DNA from: Lachnospiraceae bacterium AC2028
GTDB lineage: Bacteria > Bacillota > Clostridia > Lachnospirales > Lachnospiraceae
Length of the DNA: 64,000 nucleotides
Direction of reading: 5' to 3'
Assembly: GCA_000702685.1 (NCBI GenBank)
Contig: JNJD01000007.1
Span: 124,001 to 188,000, forward strand
The notes beneath the pieces were generated by a model, which was given only the letters and a program-made list of their open reading frames with translations, was not told where the DNA came from and made no database searches. The position numbers and the translations under genes were made by a program. Numbering within the stretch: position 1 is the first letter of the stretch; the number at the start of each line of letters is the position of its first letter. Shown piece after piece: positions 42,191 through 50,797 of this stretch.

Positions 42191-44257
42191 TCAGATCCTG
42201 TTCATCCATGCCGATGCTAGGTCTGTCCATTTTCCTACATCTTCTCTGAGGCTCGTGTCGACATCTATCAAAGGCATCTCATGGCCTCCGAAGAACTGAT
42301 CCATAAGTTCTTCTTTTCTCTTATCGGGAACGTTGATGCCTTTGCCGTCCTTCACGCTGAAAACGGCTCTCATGCACTGTTCCATGGTGTAGTCCCCGCC
42401 CGAGAAGCCCCTGAGCTGTTCATCGTTGCATACGGACAGCCCGTGGAATCCCGAAGGAAATACGTAGTGGGCAAAGGGGATATTCTTTTTCCTGAGAGCC
42501 ATGGCCATAAGATAGCTGTTCTCTACGGGAACCGCACCGTCCTCTGCGGTCTGCCAGATAAAGCAGGGAGGAGTGTTTTCTTTTACCTGCTTTTCAAGTG
42601 AGAAATACTCAAGTTCTTCCTCGGAGGGATCGTTTCCTAGAAGCGCCCTCATCGAATCCTTGTGAGTGTATTCCCCGCTTGTTATTACGGGATATGAAAG
42701 TATTACTCCGTCGGGTCTGTTTGAGAACTTTGCATATTCGGGGTTATCATCCTTCACGTCATCGAAGTGTACCGCAAGGCTTCCGCATACATGAGCACCT
42801 GCCGAAAAACCGACTATGAAAAGCTTCTTGCCGTCGACCCTGTACTGCTCCGCATTCTTTCTTATGAACCTCACGGCTCTTGATATATCGTTGAGCGGCT
42901 GTTTCTTCAGAGGCACGCACATCGTGATATCAGTGGTATAGCTGAGAACAAAAACGTTCATTCCGCGTCTGAAGAATTCGTTGGCCACAAGCTCTCCTTC
43001 ATGGGGAGCAAGCATACAGTATCCGCCGCCGGGAACAACGAGCATGCAGTCGCGCTTCTCATCATCGGGATGGAGATACGCGAATACATTGGGTGTGAAT
43101 CCGTATGCGGCTTCATAAGTGTATTCGCCGTCTTCCCAGATACTCTTACGGAATATTTCCTTCTCTCCCTTGGGCATATCCTTGATCTGATATTCTTCGT
43201 CGGGATAGGCGGGCTCCCACTTATCGATCTCTCTCTCGGGAACCGCAGCCTTTAACACTTCGTAATATGCTTCCTTGGCTTCGCATTTTCCCTTAAAGAG
43301 CAGAGGATAGCTCGTCTCTCTCCTGAAGCCCGACAGCCAGCTGTTCTCATCAAGGAGGTTCCAGAAGGTCACGCTCGTGATGTTCGCTTTGCCGGACTTT
43401 TTCGCATCCAGATAGATCTCGAAGAACTTACGGTATCTGACGGCCAGATCATGCATGGATTCTTCCGAAGGATCCGCATTATGCATGTCAAGCTCGGTAA
43501 TCTGTATCTGAAGGCCCAGCTCTCCGTACATCTCAAGCGCCGTCTTATAATCCTCGAATTTGGGATGATCCATCAAAAGGTGTGACTGGAGTCCCATTCC
43601 GTCCACAAGTCCCTTTTCCATTAGAGGCTTAAGGACATTCGCTATAATGAAATCCCTCTTCCATTCCTGGGATGTTTCATAATCATTATAGAAAAGAGAG
43701 ACTCCCGGAGCGGCGTATTTTCTCGCAAATTCAAACGCCTTAATGAAGAAATCCTCTCCGACTGTCTTTGTCCAGATAGACTTTCTGAAACCGCCGTCAT
43801 CGACGCATTCGTTAACGACATCCCACGCATAGATCACTCCGGGATACTCGGTCTGTACAAATTCAAGAACTCCCTTTATATAGCTTTCAAGCCTTGCCAG
43901 AATGGTTTCCCTGTCGGCAAAGGGCTTTGTTTCATTGTAATTTTCGCAGAAGAACCACTTGGGCGTCTGGTTATGCCAGACGAGAGTATGCCCGCGCATA
44001 GCGATACCGTTTGCCTTGGCGAATTCAAGATAAGGCTTCGCATTTTCGAATGTAAGAGCCGGACAAAGGTTATACTTTTCGGGATCACATTTATTCGCAT
44101 CCTTGTCCAGATAGTACATGGGCTTCATATCGTTTTCACAGGTAAAAGAACTGAACTGTGAGGTAAGAAGCTTCATGTGGGCCGGTGTATAGAGATTCCA
44201 CTTATTGATAGCGGTCCCGACCTTGAAATACGGTTCGTAGGCGGTTTTAAGGTTCAT
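42191..44257 (-). CDS. Intracellular GH10 xylanase fused to an acetyl-esterase-like domain
   Basis: 688 residues with no signal peptide. Residues 1-345 are GH10: RGHTLVWHNQTPKWF, YAWDVVNE with acid/base Glu150, and LQIQITELDMH with nucleophile Glu255. Residues 385-640 are an alpha/beta-hydrolase: CMLVVPGGGYCMLAPHEGE (oxyanion loop), IVGFSAGAHVCG with Ser485, EDGAVPVENS with Asp573, and FPSGFHGLS with His605. The pair would cut and deacetylate imported xylo-oligosaccharides. AGGAGG precedes the ATG. The following gene encodes a receptor with a sugar-binding domain. Esterase substrate is inferred. Confidence 0.93.
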   Translation of the reverse strand: MNLKTAYEPYFKVGTAINKWNLYTPAHMKLLTSQFSSFTCENDMKPMYYLDKDANKCDPEKYNLCPALTFENAKPYLEFAKANGIAMRGHTLVWHNQTPKWFFCENYNETKPFADRETILARLESYIKGVLEFVQTEYPGVIYAWDVVNECVDDGGFRKSIWTKTVGEDFFIKAFEFARKYAAPGVSLFYNDYETSQEWKRDFIIANVLKPLMEKGLVDGMGLQSHLLMDHPKFEDYKTALEMYGELGLQIQITELDMHNADPSEESMHDLAVRYRKFFEIYLDAKKSGKANITSVTFWNLLDENSWLSGFRRETSYPLLFKGKCEAKEAYYEVLKAAVPEREIDKWEPAYPDEEYQIKDMPKGEKEIFRKSIWEDGEYTYEAAYGFTPNVFAYLHPDDEKRDCMLVVPGGGYCMLAPHEGELVANEFFRRGMNVFVLSYTTDITMCVPLKKQPLNDISRAVRFIRKNAEQYRVDGKKLFIVGFSAGAHVCGSLAVHFDDVKDDNPEYAKFSNRPDGVILSYPVITSGEYTHKDSMRALLGNDPSEEELEYFSLEKQVKENTPPCFIWQTAEDGAVPVENSYLMAMALRKKNIPFAHYVFPSGFHGLSVCNDEQLRGFSGGDYTMEQCMRAVFSVKDGKGINVPDKRKEELMDQFFGGHEMPLIDVDTSLREDVGKWTDLASAWMNRI

Positions 44258-44328
44258 GAGCCCTCCTGTAAGGGTAGAATTGTGATAAACCTGGAATTCC
44301 CTTATATTATAATACGTTTTCCGCCATT

Positions 44329-44352
44329 ATTTAATTAAATATTTAATTAAAT
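44329..44352. repeat. Tandem copies of a 12-bp palindrome
   Basis: ATTTAATTAAAT (44329-44340) repeated exactly at 44341-44352, in the divergent region between the xylanase gene and the response regulator. The 12-bp period would suit a regulator binding direct repeats. The target is unknown. Confidence 0.6.
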
Positions 44353-44435
44353 CTTAATGAAATACCGCATAGATTCTTAAATTTTTATATGTCAAAATAT
44401 GCTTGTGATCACAAAAAAGGAGAATGACCGGACCT

Positions 44436-45170
44436 ATGAATGAAAAAGACAATTCCAAGCTTAACGTACTTGTATGTGATGATGAAAAAGACATCGCCAA
44501 TGCCATCTCGATCTTCCTCAGATCGGAAGGGTATAACGTATTAACGGCATCAAACGGCAAGGAAGCTCTCGAACTCATCGAAAAGGAAGATATCCATCTC
44601 GTACTCCTGGATATCATGATGCCCGTCATGGACGGTGTGACGGCTCTTTCCGGGATCAGAGAGATCAGCAATGTTCCGGTCATAATGCTCACCGCGAAGA
44701 GCGAAGATACCGACAAGATACTCGGTCTCAATCTGGGCGCGGATGACTATGTCACCAAACCCTTTAATCCGATTGAACTCATGGCAAGAGTCAGATCCGG
44801 ACTGCGCAGATATATGCTGCTTGGCGGAAATACCGCCTCCGAAACAGGTGAAGATGAAATGATATGCGGTCGGATAAAGCTTGTCGACCGCACCAAGGAA
44901 GTCTGGCTCGACGGAGATCCCGTCAAGCTCACACGGACAGAGTATGATATTCTCAGATTCCTTATGATGAATCCCGGCAAGGTTTTCTCCCCCATGGAGA
45001 TCTACAAGACCGTATGGCAGGATGACACCATGGGATCTGAAAGCATCGTAGCGGTCCATATAAGACATCTTCGCGAGAAAATAGAGATTGAACCCTCGGA
45101 ACCCAGATACATAAAAATGATCTGGGGAAGAGGTTATTTCCTGGAAAACAAACAGGAACGGAAAGGATAA
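44436..45170 (+). CDS. OmpR/PhoB-family response regulator
   Basis: About 244 residues. Receiver domain: VLVCDDEKDIANAI (acidic pocket), LVLLDIMMPVMDG with the phospho-Asp, MLTAKSE and DDYVTKPFNP with the Lys. The effector domain is a winged helix: LTRTEYDILRFLMMNPGKVFS (in part) and IVAVHIRHLREKIE. AAGGAG at 44417-44422 is one base from an ATG at 44424 and 13 from the ATG at 44436; I prefer the latter, but the start is uncertain by four codons. The kinase gene follows after three bases. Confidence 0.95.
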   Translation: MNEKDNSKLNVLVCDDEKDIANAISIFLRSEGYNVLTASNGKEALELIEKEDIHLVLLDIMMPVMDGVTALSGIREISNVPVIMLTAKSEDTDKILGLNLGADDYVTKPFNPIELMARVRSGLRRYMLLGGNTASETGEDEMICGRIKLVDRTKEVWLDGDPVKLTRTEYDILRFLMMNPGKVFSPMEIYKTVWQDDTMGSESIVAVHIRHLREKIEIEPSEPRYIKMIWGRGYFLENKQERKG

Positions 45171-45173
45171 AAA

Positions 45174-47306
45174 ATGATCAAACGGGATAAAGAACCGAAG
45201 GAACGTCGTAAGCACGGTGCCCTGTTCTGGTTCATAATTTCAGTCATAAGCATAACGATCACAGGCGGACTGTGCGCGGTCCTCTATACCTACGCCGAAA
45301 TGGGAATGTATGATTCTCCCAAGGCATTCAGAAAAAGCGTGAACGATTGGTACCTCAGGGACTATGCGGTCTACGCGCTGTCGGATTTTACCGATGATTT
45401 CGGAATGTCCGAACTTAAAGATACCAATTTCAGATATGCCGTTTATTCGACAAACGACCCTTCAAATGTCGATCTTACGCAGCGCTCAACATACGAAGTA
45501 TGCAACTTTTCGGAGAATGCCCTTCTCGGGGATAAGTCGAAGCTTTTCAGATACAGCGCTACTTTGGGAGATTATTCCGTATTTGTATATAATACCGATT
45601 CCATATTCGACTCCTACAGTTACATCACCAATTACATGTCATACAGTAACGAAGAACTGCAGGAAGTGGATCGTGCCATCTCCGAAGTGATCTATGTATG
45701 GAACACAAATTCCGCATATGTGATAACGGAAGACGGTTATTATTTCCCCGTCGATCTTACGATCAACTATCCCGACGGAACCCAGGAGTGGGATATCCGT
45801 AATGCGATCGAGGATATTGATTCCGGCTGGAAGGATGAGATACGGAATAATGCCGACATAATTGTTCATTCAACGAACGGTGATACGTATTATATAAAAC
45901 CCTGGAATGTAATGGTCTGCAATGCGGATTATCTGGGAAATTATAAATCCGGTGAAAAATATAATTTTGTAAGCTACGAATATGCTTTCAGCACCTGGAG
46001 TATCATAACAAAGGCAGAACCTGCCATAAAGCCCGTCAAGGGAAAAAATTACTACCTGATCGCATATGTCGAAGATCCCCTCAATACGGATTGTGACGAT
46101 CTTTTTGCAAGAATCGCACCCTGGATAGATCTTGCGGTGGGCACCAGATATCTCGTCATAGTATTGACCGGAATATTCGGCCTCATTGCCTGCATAAGCT
46201 GCATTCTTTTCCTGATAAGGTTTTTCGCCTTTTTCATTAATCTGTTCAAAAAGTTTACCTATCAGTGCAGGGAAAACATCGGACTCGCATGGAGGCTGAT
46301 CGGACTGGCTTCTCTCTGCACGCTTGCCGAATTCATAGTCCTCGTATCAGCTTATGAAGGTTCTGCGGAGGAACTCATAGTTTTAGGATGGGTGGTTCAG
46401 ACTCTTATCCTCTTCCCTCTGTTTGTTGTAGCTGTTCTCCAGCTTAACCGTCTTGCAAAGGGTGCGAAGAGACTGGCCGAAGGAAATCTTAACCGGCCCG
46501 TAGACACAAAGCATATGTTCTTCGATTTCAAGACGATAGGTGACAGCATCAATTCCACAGGCGCGGGACTTGAGCTTGCGGTAAACGAACGCATGAAGAG
46601 CGAGAGGTTCAAGACAGAGCTCATCTCCAACGTCTCACATGATATCAAGACACCTCTCACATCCATCATCAGCTACGTTGAGCTTCTGAAGGAACAGCCT
46701 GCGGAAGAACCCGCCAATCCCGAATACCTCGAGACATTGGAGCGTCAGTCCGTAAAGCTGAAGAAATTACTTGAGGATCTGATCGAAGCATCAAAAGCTT
46801 CAACGGGAAATCTGAAGGCGGAACTGGAACCCTGCAATCTGAACACGGTACTTCACCAGGTCATAGGTGAATACGAAGAGAAGCTCTCGGCATCACAGCT
46901 CGATCTTCGTGTCAGCGTTCCCGAAGAGCCGGTAAGCATTCTGGCAGATACAAAGCATCTCCAGAGAGTTCTCGATAATCTCTTTGTCAATGTTTCGAAA
47001 TACGCACAGCCCGGAACGAGAGTATATGTAAATCTCAGTGCCGGATCCGATGAAACGGCGATCGAGATCAAGAACACTTCCAAAGAGCCCCTGAACATGA
47101 CGTCCGACGAACTGCTTGAGCGTTTTGCAAGAGGCGACAGCTCCAGAGGTTCGGAAGGAAACGGTCTGGGTCTCAACATCGCACAGAGCCTGATGGAACT
47201 TATGAACGGAAAACTCAAGCTCACGGTGGACGGCGACCTGTTCAAGGTGATACTTCTTTTCCCGAGAGTAACAGAGCAAACAGCAGGGGAATCAGGAAAT
47301 AAATAA
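45174..47306 (+). CDS. Sensor histidine kinase
   Basis: 710 residues. N-terminal membrane helix (about 18-40), a 270-residue extracytoplasmic sensor domain, then three to four further helices (about 315-430) and a HAMP-like LKGAKRLAEGNLNRPVD segment. HisKA: LISNVSHDIKTPLTSIISYV with the phospho-His near residue 488. HATPase: DNLFVNVSKYAQPGTRVYV (N box), GDSSRGSEGNGLGLNIAQSL (G boxes, in part). It pairs with the response regulator three bases upstream. The sensor domain is not one I recognise; the xylanase gene is divergent, but a link is not shown. Confidence 0.94.
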   Translation: MIKRDKEPKERRKHGALFWFIISVISITITGGLCAVLYTYAEMGMYDSPKAFRKSVNDWYLRDYAVYALSDFTDDFGMSELKDTNFRYAVYSTNDPSNVDLTQRSTYEVCNFSENALLGDKSKLFRYSATLGDYSVFVYNTDSIFDSYSYITNYMSYSNEELQEVDRAISEVIYVWNTNSAYVITEDGYYFPVDLTINYPDGTQEWDIRNAIEDIDSGWKDEIRNNADIIVHSTNGDTYYIKPWNVMVCNADYLGNYKSGEKYNFVSYEYAFSTWSIITKAEPAIKPVKGKNYYLIAYVEDPLNTDCDDLFARIAPWIDLAVGTRYLVIVLTGIFGLIACISCILFLIRFFAFFINLFKKFTYQCRENIGLAWRLIGLASLCTLAEFIVLVSAYEGSAEELIVLGWVVQTLILFPLFVVAVLQLNRLAKGAKRLAEGNLNRPVDTKHMFFDFKTIGDSINSTGAGLELAVNERMKSERFKTELISNVSHDIKTPLTSIISYVELLKEQPAEEPANPEYLETLERQSVKLKKLLEDLIEASKASTGNLKAELEPCNLNTVLHQVIGEYEEKLSASQLDLRVSVPEEPVSILADTKHLQRVLDNLFVNVSKYAQPGTRVYVNLSAGSDETAIEIKNTSKEPLNMTSDELLERFARGDSSRGSEGNGLGLNIAQSLMELMNGKLKLTVDGDLFKVILLFPRVTEQTAGESGNK

Positions 47307-47326
47307 ACGAAACACGAATGAGCTAT

Positions 47327-47371
47327 GGGGACGGTTACGACTTTCACAAGGTGAACAGAGGAACCGTCCCC
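47327..47371 (+). terminator. Terminator / GGGACGG repeat after the histidine kinase
   Basis: GGGGACGGTT / AACCGTCCCC outer arms, with an inner TTCAC/GTGAA stem, then TCGTTTTA. The branching interior is larger than a simple terminator and shares its core with elements at 17699 and 40051. Confidence 0.7.
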
Positions 47372-47396
47372 TCGTTTTATGTGATAGAATAATGAT

Positions 47397-48254
47397 ATGG
47401 AAATAAATCTTAAGAAGCGCCCCGGCGCAGAAACAACTGTAATACGTGAAGATAACGGTGTTCCCCGGATCAGTTATCTGTCCCTGGAAAAATACCCCTG
47501 GCTTTTCAACGGATTCTCAACCCGCATCGGCGGAGTAAGCACCGGATACTACGGAAGCATGAATCTTGCCTTTACCGTAGGTGACGACAGGGAGAACGTT
47601 CTTGAAAACTACAGGCTGTTCGGTGATTCTGTCGGAATAAGCCGTGAGCAGATGGTCTTTTCCGACCAGCAGCATACCACCAATGTCATGGAGGTTTCAA
47701 AAGAGCAGCTCGGTGAAGGCATTCTCAGACCAAGGTCCTTCAAGGACATCGACGGGATCATGACGAACGAACCGGGAGTATGCCTTGTCACATCATACGC
47801 GGATTGCGTTCCTCTCTACTTTGTCGATCCGGTTCATAAGGCCATCGCTCTTTCCCATTCCGGATGGAGAGGCACAATAGGAAACATCTGCCAAAAAACG
47901 GTTGATGAGATGAAGCGTTTATACAATAGCAGCCCTTCGGAACTGATAACCTGCATAGGTCCTTCCATCTGTGCGGATTGCTATGAAGTCGGAAGCGATG
48001 TTGCGGATGTATTTCTTGAAAGCTACGGCCCGGATTCCGGCGTGGTTCTTCCCCATAATGCGGGAGTTCCCGGAAAATACCGGCTCGATCTTACCGCCGC
48101 CAATTTCCTGAACATGCAAAAAGCAGGCATCCCGGACGAAAACATTTCCGTTCCCGACCTGTGTACCTGCTGTAACGGTGAATTCCTTCATTCACACCGT
48201 GCTTCACACGGAAAGCGCGGAGGCCTGTGTGCATTTATGATGATAAGAGATTGA
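47397..48254 (+). CDS. pgeF: Peptidoglycan editing factor PgeF (YfiH/laccase-domain family)
   Basis: 285 residues. Metal-site motifs of the multicopper-oxidase-like DUF152 family are FSDQQHTTNVM, TSYADCVPLYFVDP, ALSHSGWRGTIGNICQKTV (in part) and IGPSICADCYEVG, with the terminal LCTCC and SHRASHGKRGG. Family members remove misincorporated amino acids from peptidoglycan precursors, and some oxidise polyphenols or deaminate purine nucleosides. The start ATG has only a weak ribosome site. It is convergent with the next gene, two bases between stops. Confidence 0.93.
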   Translation: MEINLKKRPGAETTVIREDNGVPRISYLSLEKYPWLFNGFSTRIGGVSTGYYGSMNLAFTVGDDRENVLENYRLFGDSVGISREQMVFSDQQHTTNVMEVSKEQLGEGILRPRSFKDIDGIMTNEPGVCLVTSYADCVPLYFVDPVHKAIALSHSGWRGTIGNICQKTVDEMKRLYNSSPSELITCIGPSICADCYEVGSDVADVFLESYGPDSGVVLPHNAGVPGKYRLDLTAANFLNMQKAGIPDENISVPDLCTCCNGEFLHSHRASHGKRGGLCAFMMIRD

Positions 48255-48255
48255 T

Positions 48256-48708
48256 CTACTGTCTGTCGAAATATGCTTTTCCGGCATCCGGAAGAAAATA
48301 TGTCCTGATATAACCATCCGTAGAGACCACGACGAACTCGTTGGTCTCTTCTATATAGTAGACATCATCCCCGTCTTCCTCTTCCGTCTTGTGAAGAGCT
48401 CTGGGATCCGTGACAACCGCCGATGCCGCAAGCTCATATTCCTGAGCCGAAGCAAATCCCATTTCAACGCCGTGTTTTTCGTAATGCTGCTCGAGAAGAT
48501 CCTGTGTTCTGAAGCAATACATCGGAGCATCGGGAATCTTATCCTCATAATACTGTGCCGTATGTATAGCGACAGTCTGCTGGTCCTGTGCGGCTTCCGC
48601 AGACGATGCCATTTCTTTTTCGGACATTCTCACAACCGCGCTGGATACAACCGCTATCAAAAGGATCATCAGCGTAAGTGTGATATATACTCTAAACCTT
48701 CTCTCCAT
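48256..48708 (-). CDS. Secreted or membrane-anchored protein with a toxin-like C-terminal domain
   Basis: 150 residues. One N-terminal helix (8-27) is followed by LLEQHYEKHGVEMGFASAQEYELAAS (in part) and the end VYYIEETNEFVVVSTDGYIRTYF, then DRQ. This H-x2-KHG... FVV...DGYIRT pattern resembles C-terminal domains of polymorphic toxins of the barnase/EndoU/colicin (BECR) type, as I remember them; I cannot confirm it here. No immunity-like gene is adjacent. It might instead be a housekeeping secreted protein. The start has a weak GAGGA site. Confidence 0.5.
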   Translation of the reverse strand: MERRFRVYITLTLMILLIAVVSSAVVRMSEKEMASSAEAAQDQQTVAIHTAQYYEDKIPDAPMYCFRTQDLLEQHYEKHGVEMGFASAQEYELAASAVVTDPRALHKTEEEDGDDVYYIEETNEFVVVSTDGYIRTYFLPDAGKAYFDRQ

Positions 48709-48745
48709 TAACGAAAATCCTCAAAATATTATTACCGCCTGAAGA

Positions 48746-49036
48746 TCAGCCGATCTCCTCGTCGGTCGGCTTTCTGACATTGCCTTTGAATCTCTCCTCG
48801 CAGCATCCGAAAGCCTTGTAATTCTCTCTGGCCTGTCTGAGGCTCACGCTGTTGGCGCCGCCCTCAAGATCCTCATCGTCAAACTGCTTCCAGTCATCTT
48901 CCCAGAAACATACGGGACAAATATCAAAATCTCCCGAAGGCTTCTTCTTGAAAGTATAGCAACCGCAGCAAGGGCATTTATATCTGATCTCACCTGAACC
49001 CATCATTTTGGCATCTTCAAATACATTTTTGTCCAT
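48746..49036 (-). CDS. Cysteine-rich CPCC-family protein
   Basis: 96 residues from MDKNVFED. A rubredoxin/zinc-ribbon-like core reads YKCPCCGCYTFKKKPSGDF, then ICPVCFWEDDW, the CPCC family pattern with C-P-C-C and C-P-V-C pairs, followed by NSVSLRQARENYKAFG and CCEERF. Function of the family is unknown; metal binding is likely. The internal ATG is preferred because AAGGA lies eight bases before it, while the earlier in-frame ATG has none. Confidence 0.85.
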   Translation of the reverse strand: MDKNVFEDAKMMGSGEIRYKCPCCGCYTFKKKPSGDFDICPVCFWEDDWKQFDDEDLEGGANSVSLRQARENYKAFGCCEERFKGNVRKPTDEEIG

Positions 49037-49201
49037 AACCGGATCCTTCCTTTCCACATAGCTGTCTTTTCAGAGATAAACTATATTTTATCACGTTTAT
49101 CCCATATTTATCAAAAAAAGCCCCCTAAAAACGTCCGAACCGGCATATTTTTCGTAAAATCGGCCGTATTTGCGTATTTTTCGGCCTTATCGGCAAAAAG
49201 A

Positions 49202-49227
49202 AGGCGGTGACCCGTAAGTCACCGCCT
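49202..49227 (-). terminator. Terminator of the LytTR operon
   Basis: AGGCGGTGAC / GTCACCGCCT with a six-base loop; CTTTTTGC follows on the minus strand. Confidence 0.88.
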
Positions 49228-49264
49228 GCAATCCGTATTACGCTCCCATATCCGCGGGAACCGG

Positions 49265-50254
49265 TCAAAACAGATATTCGTAGACCATGTTTCCGGCACT
49301 GTCATAAACTCTCTCATATTCGGTTCCGACAGGGTATTCCTTCGCCTGAAATATCATGAATTTCAGTTCCTCATATCTGTAACCGTCCTTGGTCAGGATC
49401 TCAAACCTGAACATGAGCTCATTTTCAATATCAAGCCCTTCTTCCAGGGTTATTGTTTCATGGTTAAATGTCTCTTCCGTGATATCCTTGGTAAGAAGCT
49501 CTTTTCCCTGTGAGATATATGTAACGGTTATCGACTCGAGATTGCTCAGGCGATCCATCTGCATGGTGTATTCACCTGTGTATTTATCCTTACCGGGTCT
49601 TTCGGTAAGATCGAATCTGCAATCGAGACAGGGATACGGTATATAATCCCAGAACAATTCCTGGGGAAAATCAAAATCCTCTCCGGTGGTCCTTCCGTCC
49701 TGTGTGATATAGATATGAGGATATGAGCAATCCTCAAACAGTCCGACACTTACGGTTCCCTTATAATGTCCGTCACTTGCTTTTTCCAGATTAGCATCAT
49801 GTCCCGCAACGCTTAAGCTTACCGTTGTATCTTCGGTAAACTCCCTGAGATACACATCCATACTCACATCCACGATCCCGTCTTTGGGATCCGATATCTC
49901 ATATTCAAAAGAACTTACAAGTTTGTCCCTGTTTTCGAGTTCGGTCTTCAGGTTTTCGATCTGATAATTCAGCCCGTTCACTTCGGCATCCAGCTGTCCT
50001 ATCCTTGTCTGCATGCTGCCGATCATTCCGTTCAGCGTACTTATACCCAAATAGGACAGAACAACGACCACCATGAGGATGATCTTATATATCACGCTTG
50101 CCGTGCTCCTGGGTTCCGGTATCGAACTGTGAGTATCATGTACTTCACCCTTTGTAACCTTATCAAGATGCTTATTATATGTGATTATGCTGACCGCAAT
50201 GATGATAACCGCAATGATCAGCATCAGTATTATTATCCACAATATACCTGCCAT
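49265..50254 (-). CDS. Two-helix membrane protein with coiled coil and beta-rich domain
   Basis: 329 residues from MAGILWIII, with AAGGAGG well placed; an earlier in-frame ATG lies within the LytTR gene. Helices at about 4-26 and 54-76 are followed by a coiled coil IGQLDAEVNGLNYQIENLKTE (in part), then two Ig- or beta-sandwich-like repeats with EYEISDPKDGIVDVSMDVYL and SNLESITVTYISQGKELL (in part). Family unknown. It directly follows a LytTR regulator, a pairing in which LytTR proteins often control or are held by a membrane partner (inference). Confidence 0.72.
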   Translation of the reverse strand: MAGILWIIILMLIIAVIIIAVSIITYNKHLDKVTKGEVHDTHSSIPEPRSTASVIYKIILMVVVVLSYLGISTLNGMIGSMQTRIGQLDAEVNGLNYQIENLKTELENRDKLVSSFEYEISDPKDGIVDVSMDVYLREFTEDTTVSLSVAGHDANLEKASDGHYKGTVSVGLFEDCSYPHIYITQDGRTTGEDFDFPQELFWDYIPYPCLDCRFDLTERPGKDKYTGEYTMQMDRLSNLESITVTYISQGKELLTKDITEETFNHETITLEEGLDIENELMFRFEILTKDGYRYEELKFMIFQAKEYPVGTEYERVYDSAGNMVYEYLF

Positions 50255-50267
50255 GTCTTCCTCCTTA

Positions 50268-50717
50268 CTATATTCCGAAAAATCTTCTGAAATCGCTGTA
50301 GTAGCTTCTCGTAACATCCACCAGCGTTCCGTCAGACATTGTGAGTATGTATTTCATTGAAAGCGACGGTCGTATCTTTTTCACATGCTTTCTCGATACG
50401 ATGACCGATTTGCTGACTCTTAAGAATTCCTTCGGATCGAGCAATGTCTCCAGTTCATACATACGGTCCTGCGAGTGATATATATCCGTCATTGTATGGA
50501 TCTCTATATCCTTGCCGTAACTTTCTATATAAACTATTTCTTCGGCTGCCAGATTAACACGGTCTTTCTTTTCGTCTTTGACGGAAACGAATGATGAACG
50601 GCCTGCAGATTCCGTTATCATGAATTCCGCATCATCGCTTATTTCTATTCCGTGATCCGACAGATATTCTTTTACGGAGACATATTTTTCGTCCGAAACC
50701 GATATCCGGATCTTCAT
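50268..50717 (-). CDS. LytTR-type DNA-binding regulator
   Basis: 149 residues. C-terminal LytTR domain: IVYIESYGKDIEIHT, YELETLLDPKEFLRVSKSVIVS (in part), HVKKIRPSLSMKYILTMSDG, ending YYSDFRRFFGI. The N-terminal 50 residues are a small alpha/beta piece, not a receiver domain, so control is not by a phosphorylated Asp. AAGGAGG precedes the ATG. The gene ends 13 bases before the membrane protein start. Confidence 0.92.
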   Translation of the reverse strand: MKIRISVSDEKYVSVKEYLSDHGIEISDDAEFMITESAGRSSFVSVKDEKKDRVNLAAEEIVYIESYGKDIEIHTMTDIYHSQDRMYELETLLDPKEFLRVSKSVIVSRKHVKKIRPSLSMKYILTMSDGTLVDVTRSYYSDFRRFFGI

Positions 50718-50797
50718 ATATCTGTCTTCCTCCTTACGGGGTTATCATAACAGACAAAATAAGAAAGAAAATACTTTTGAAACAAGTTACACTGAAA

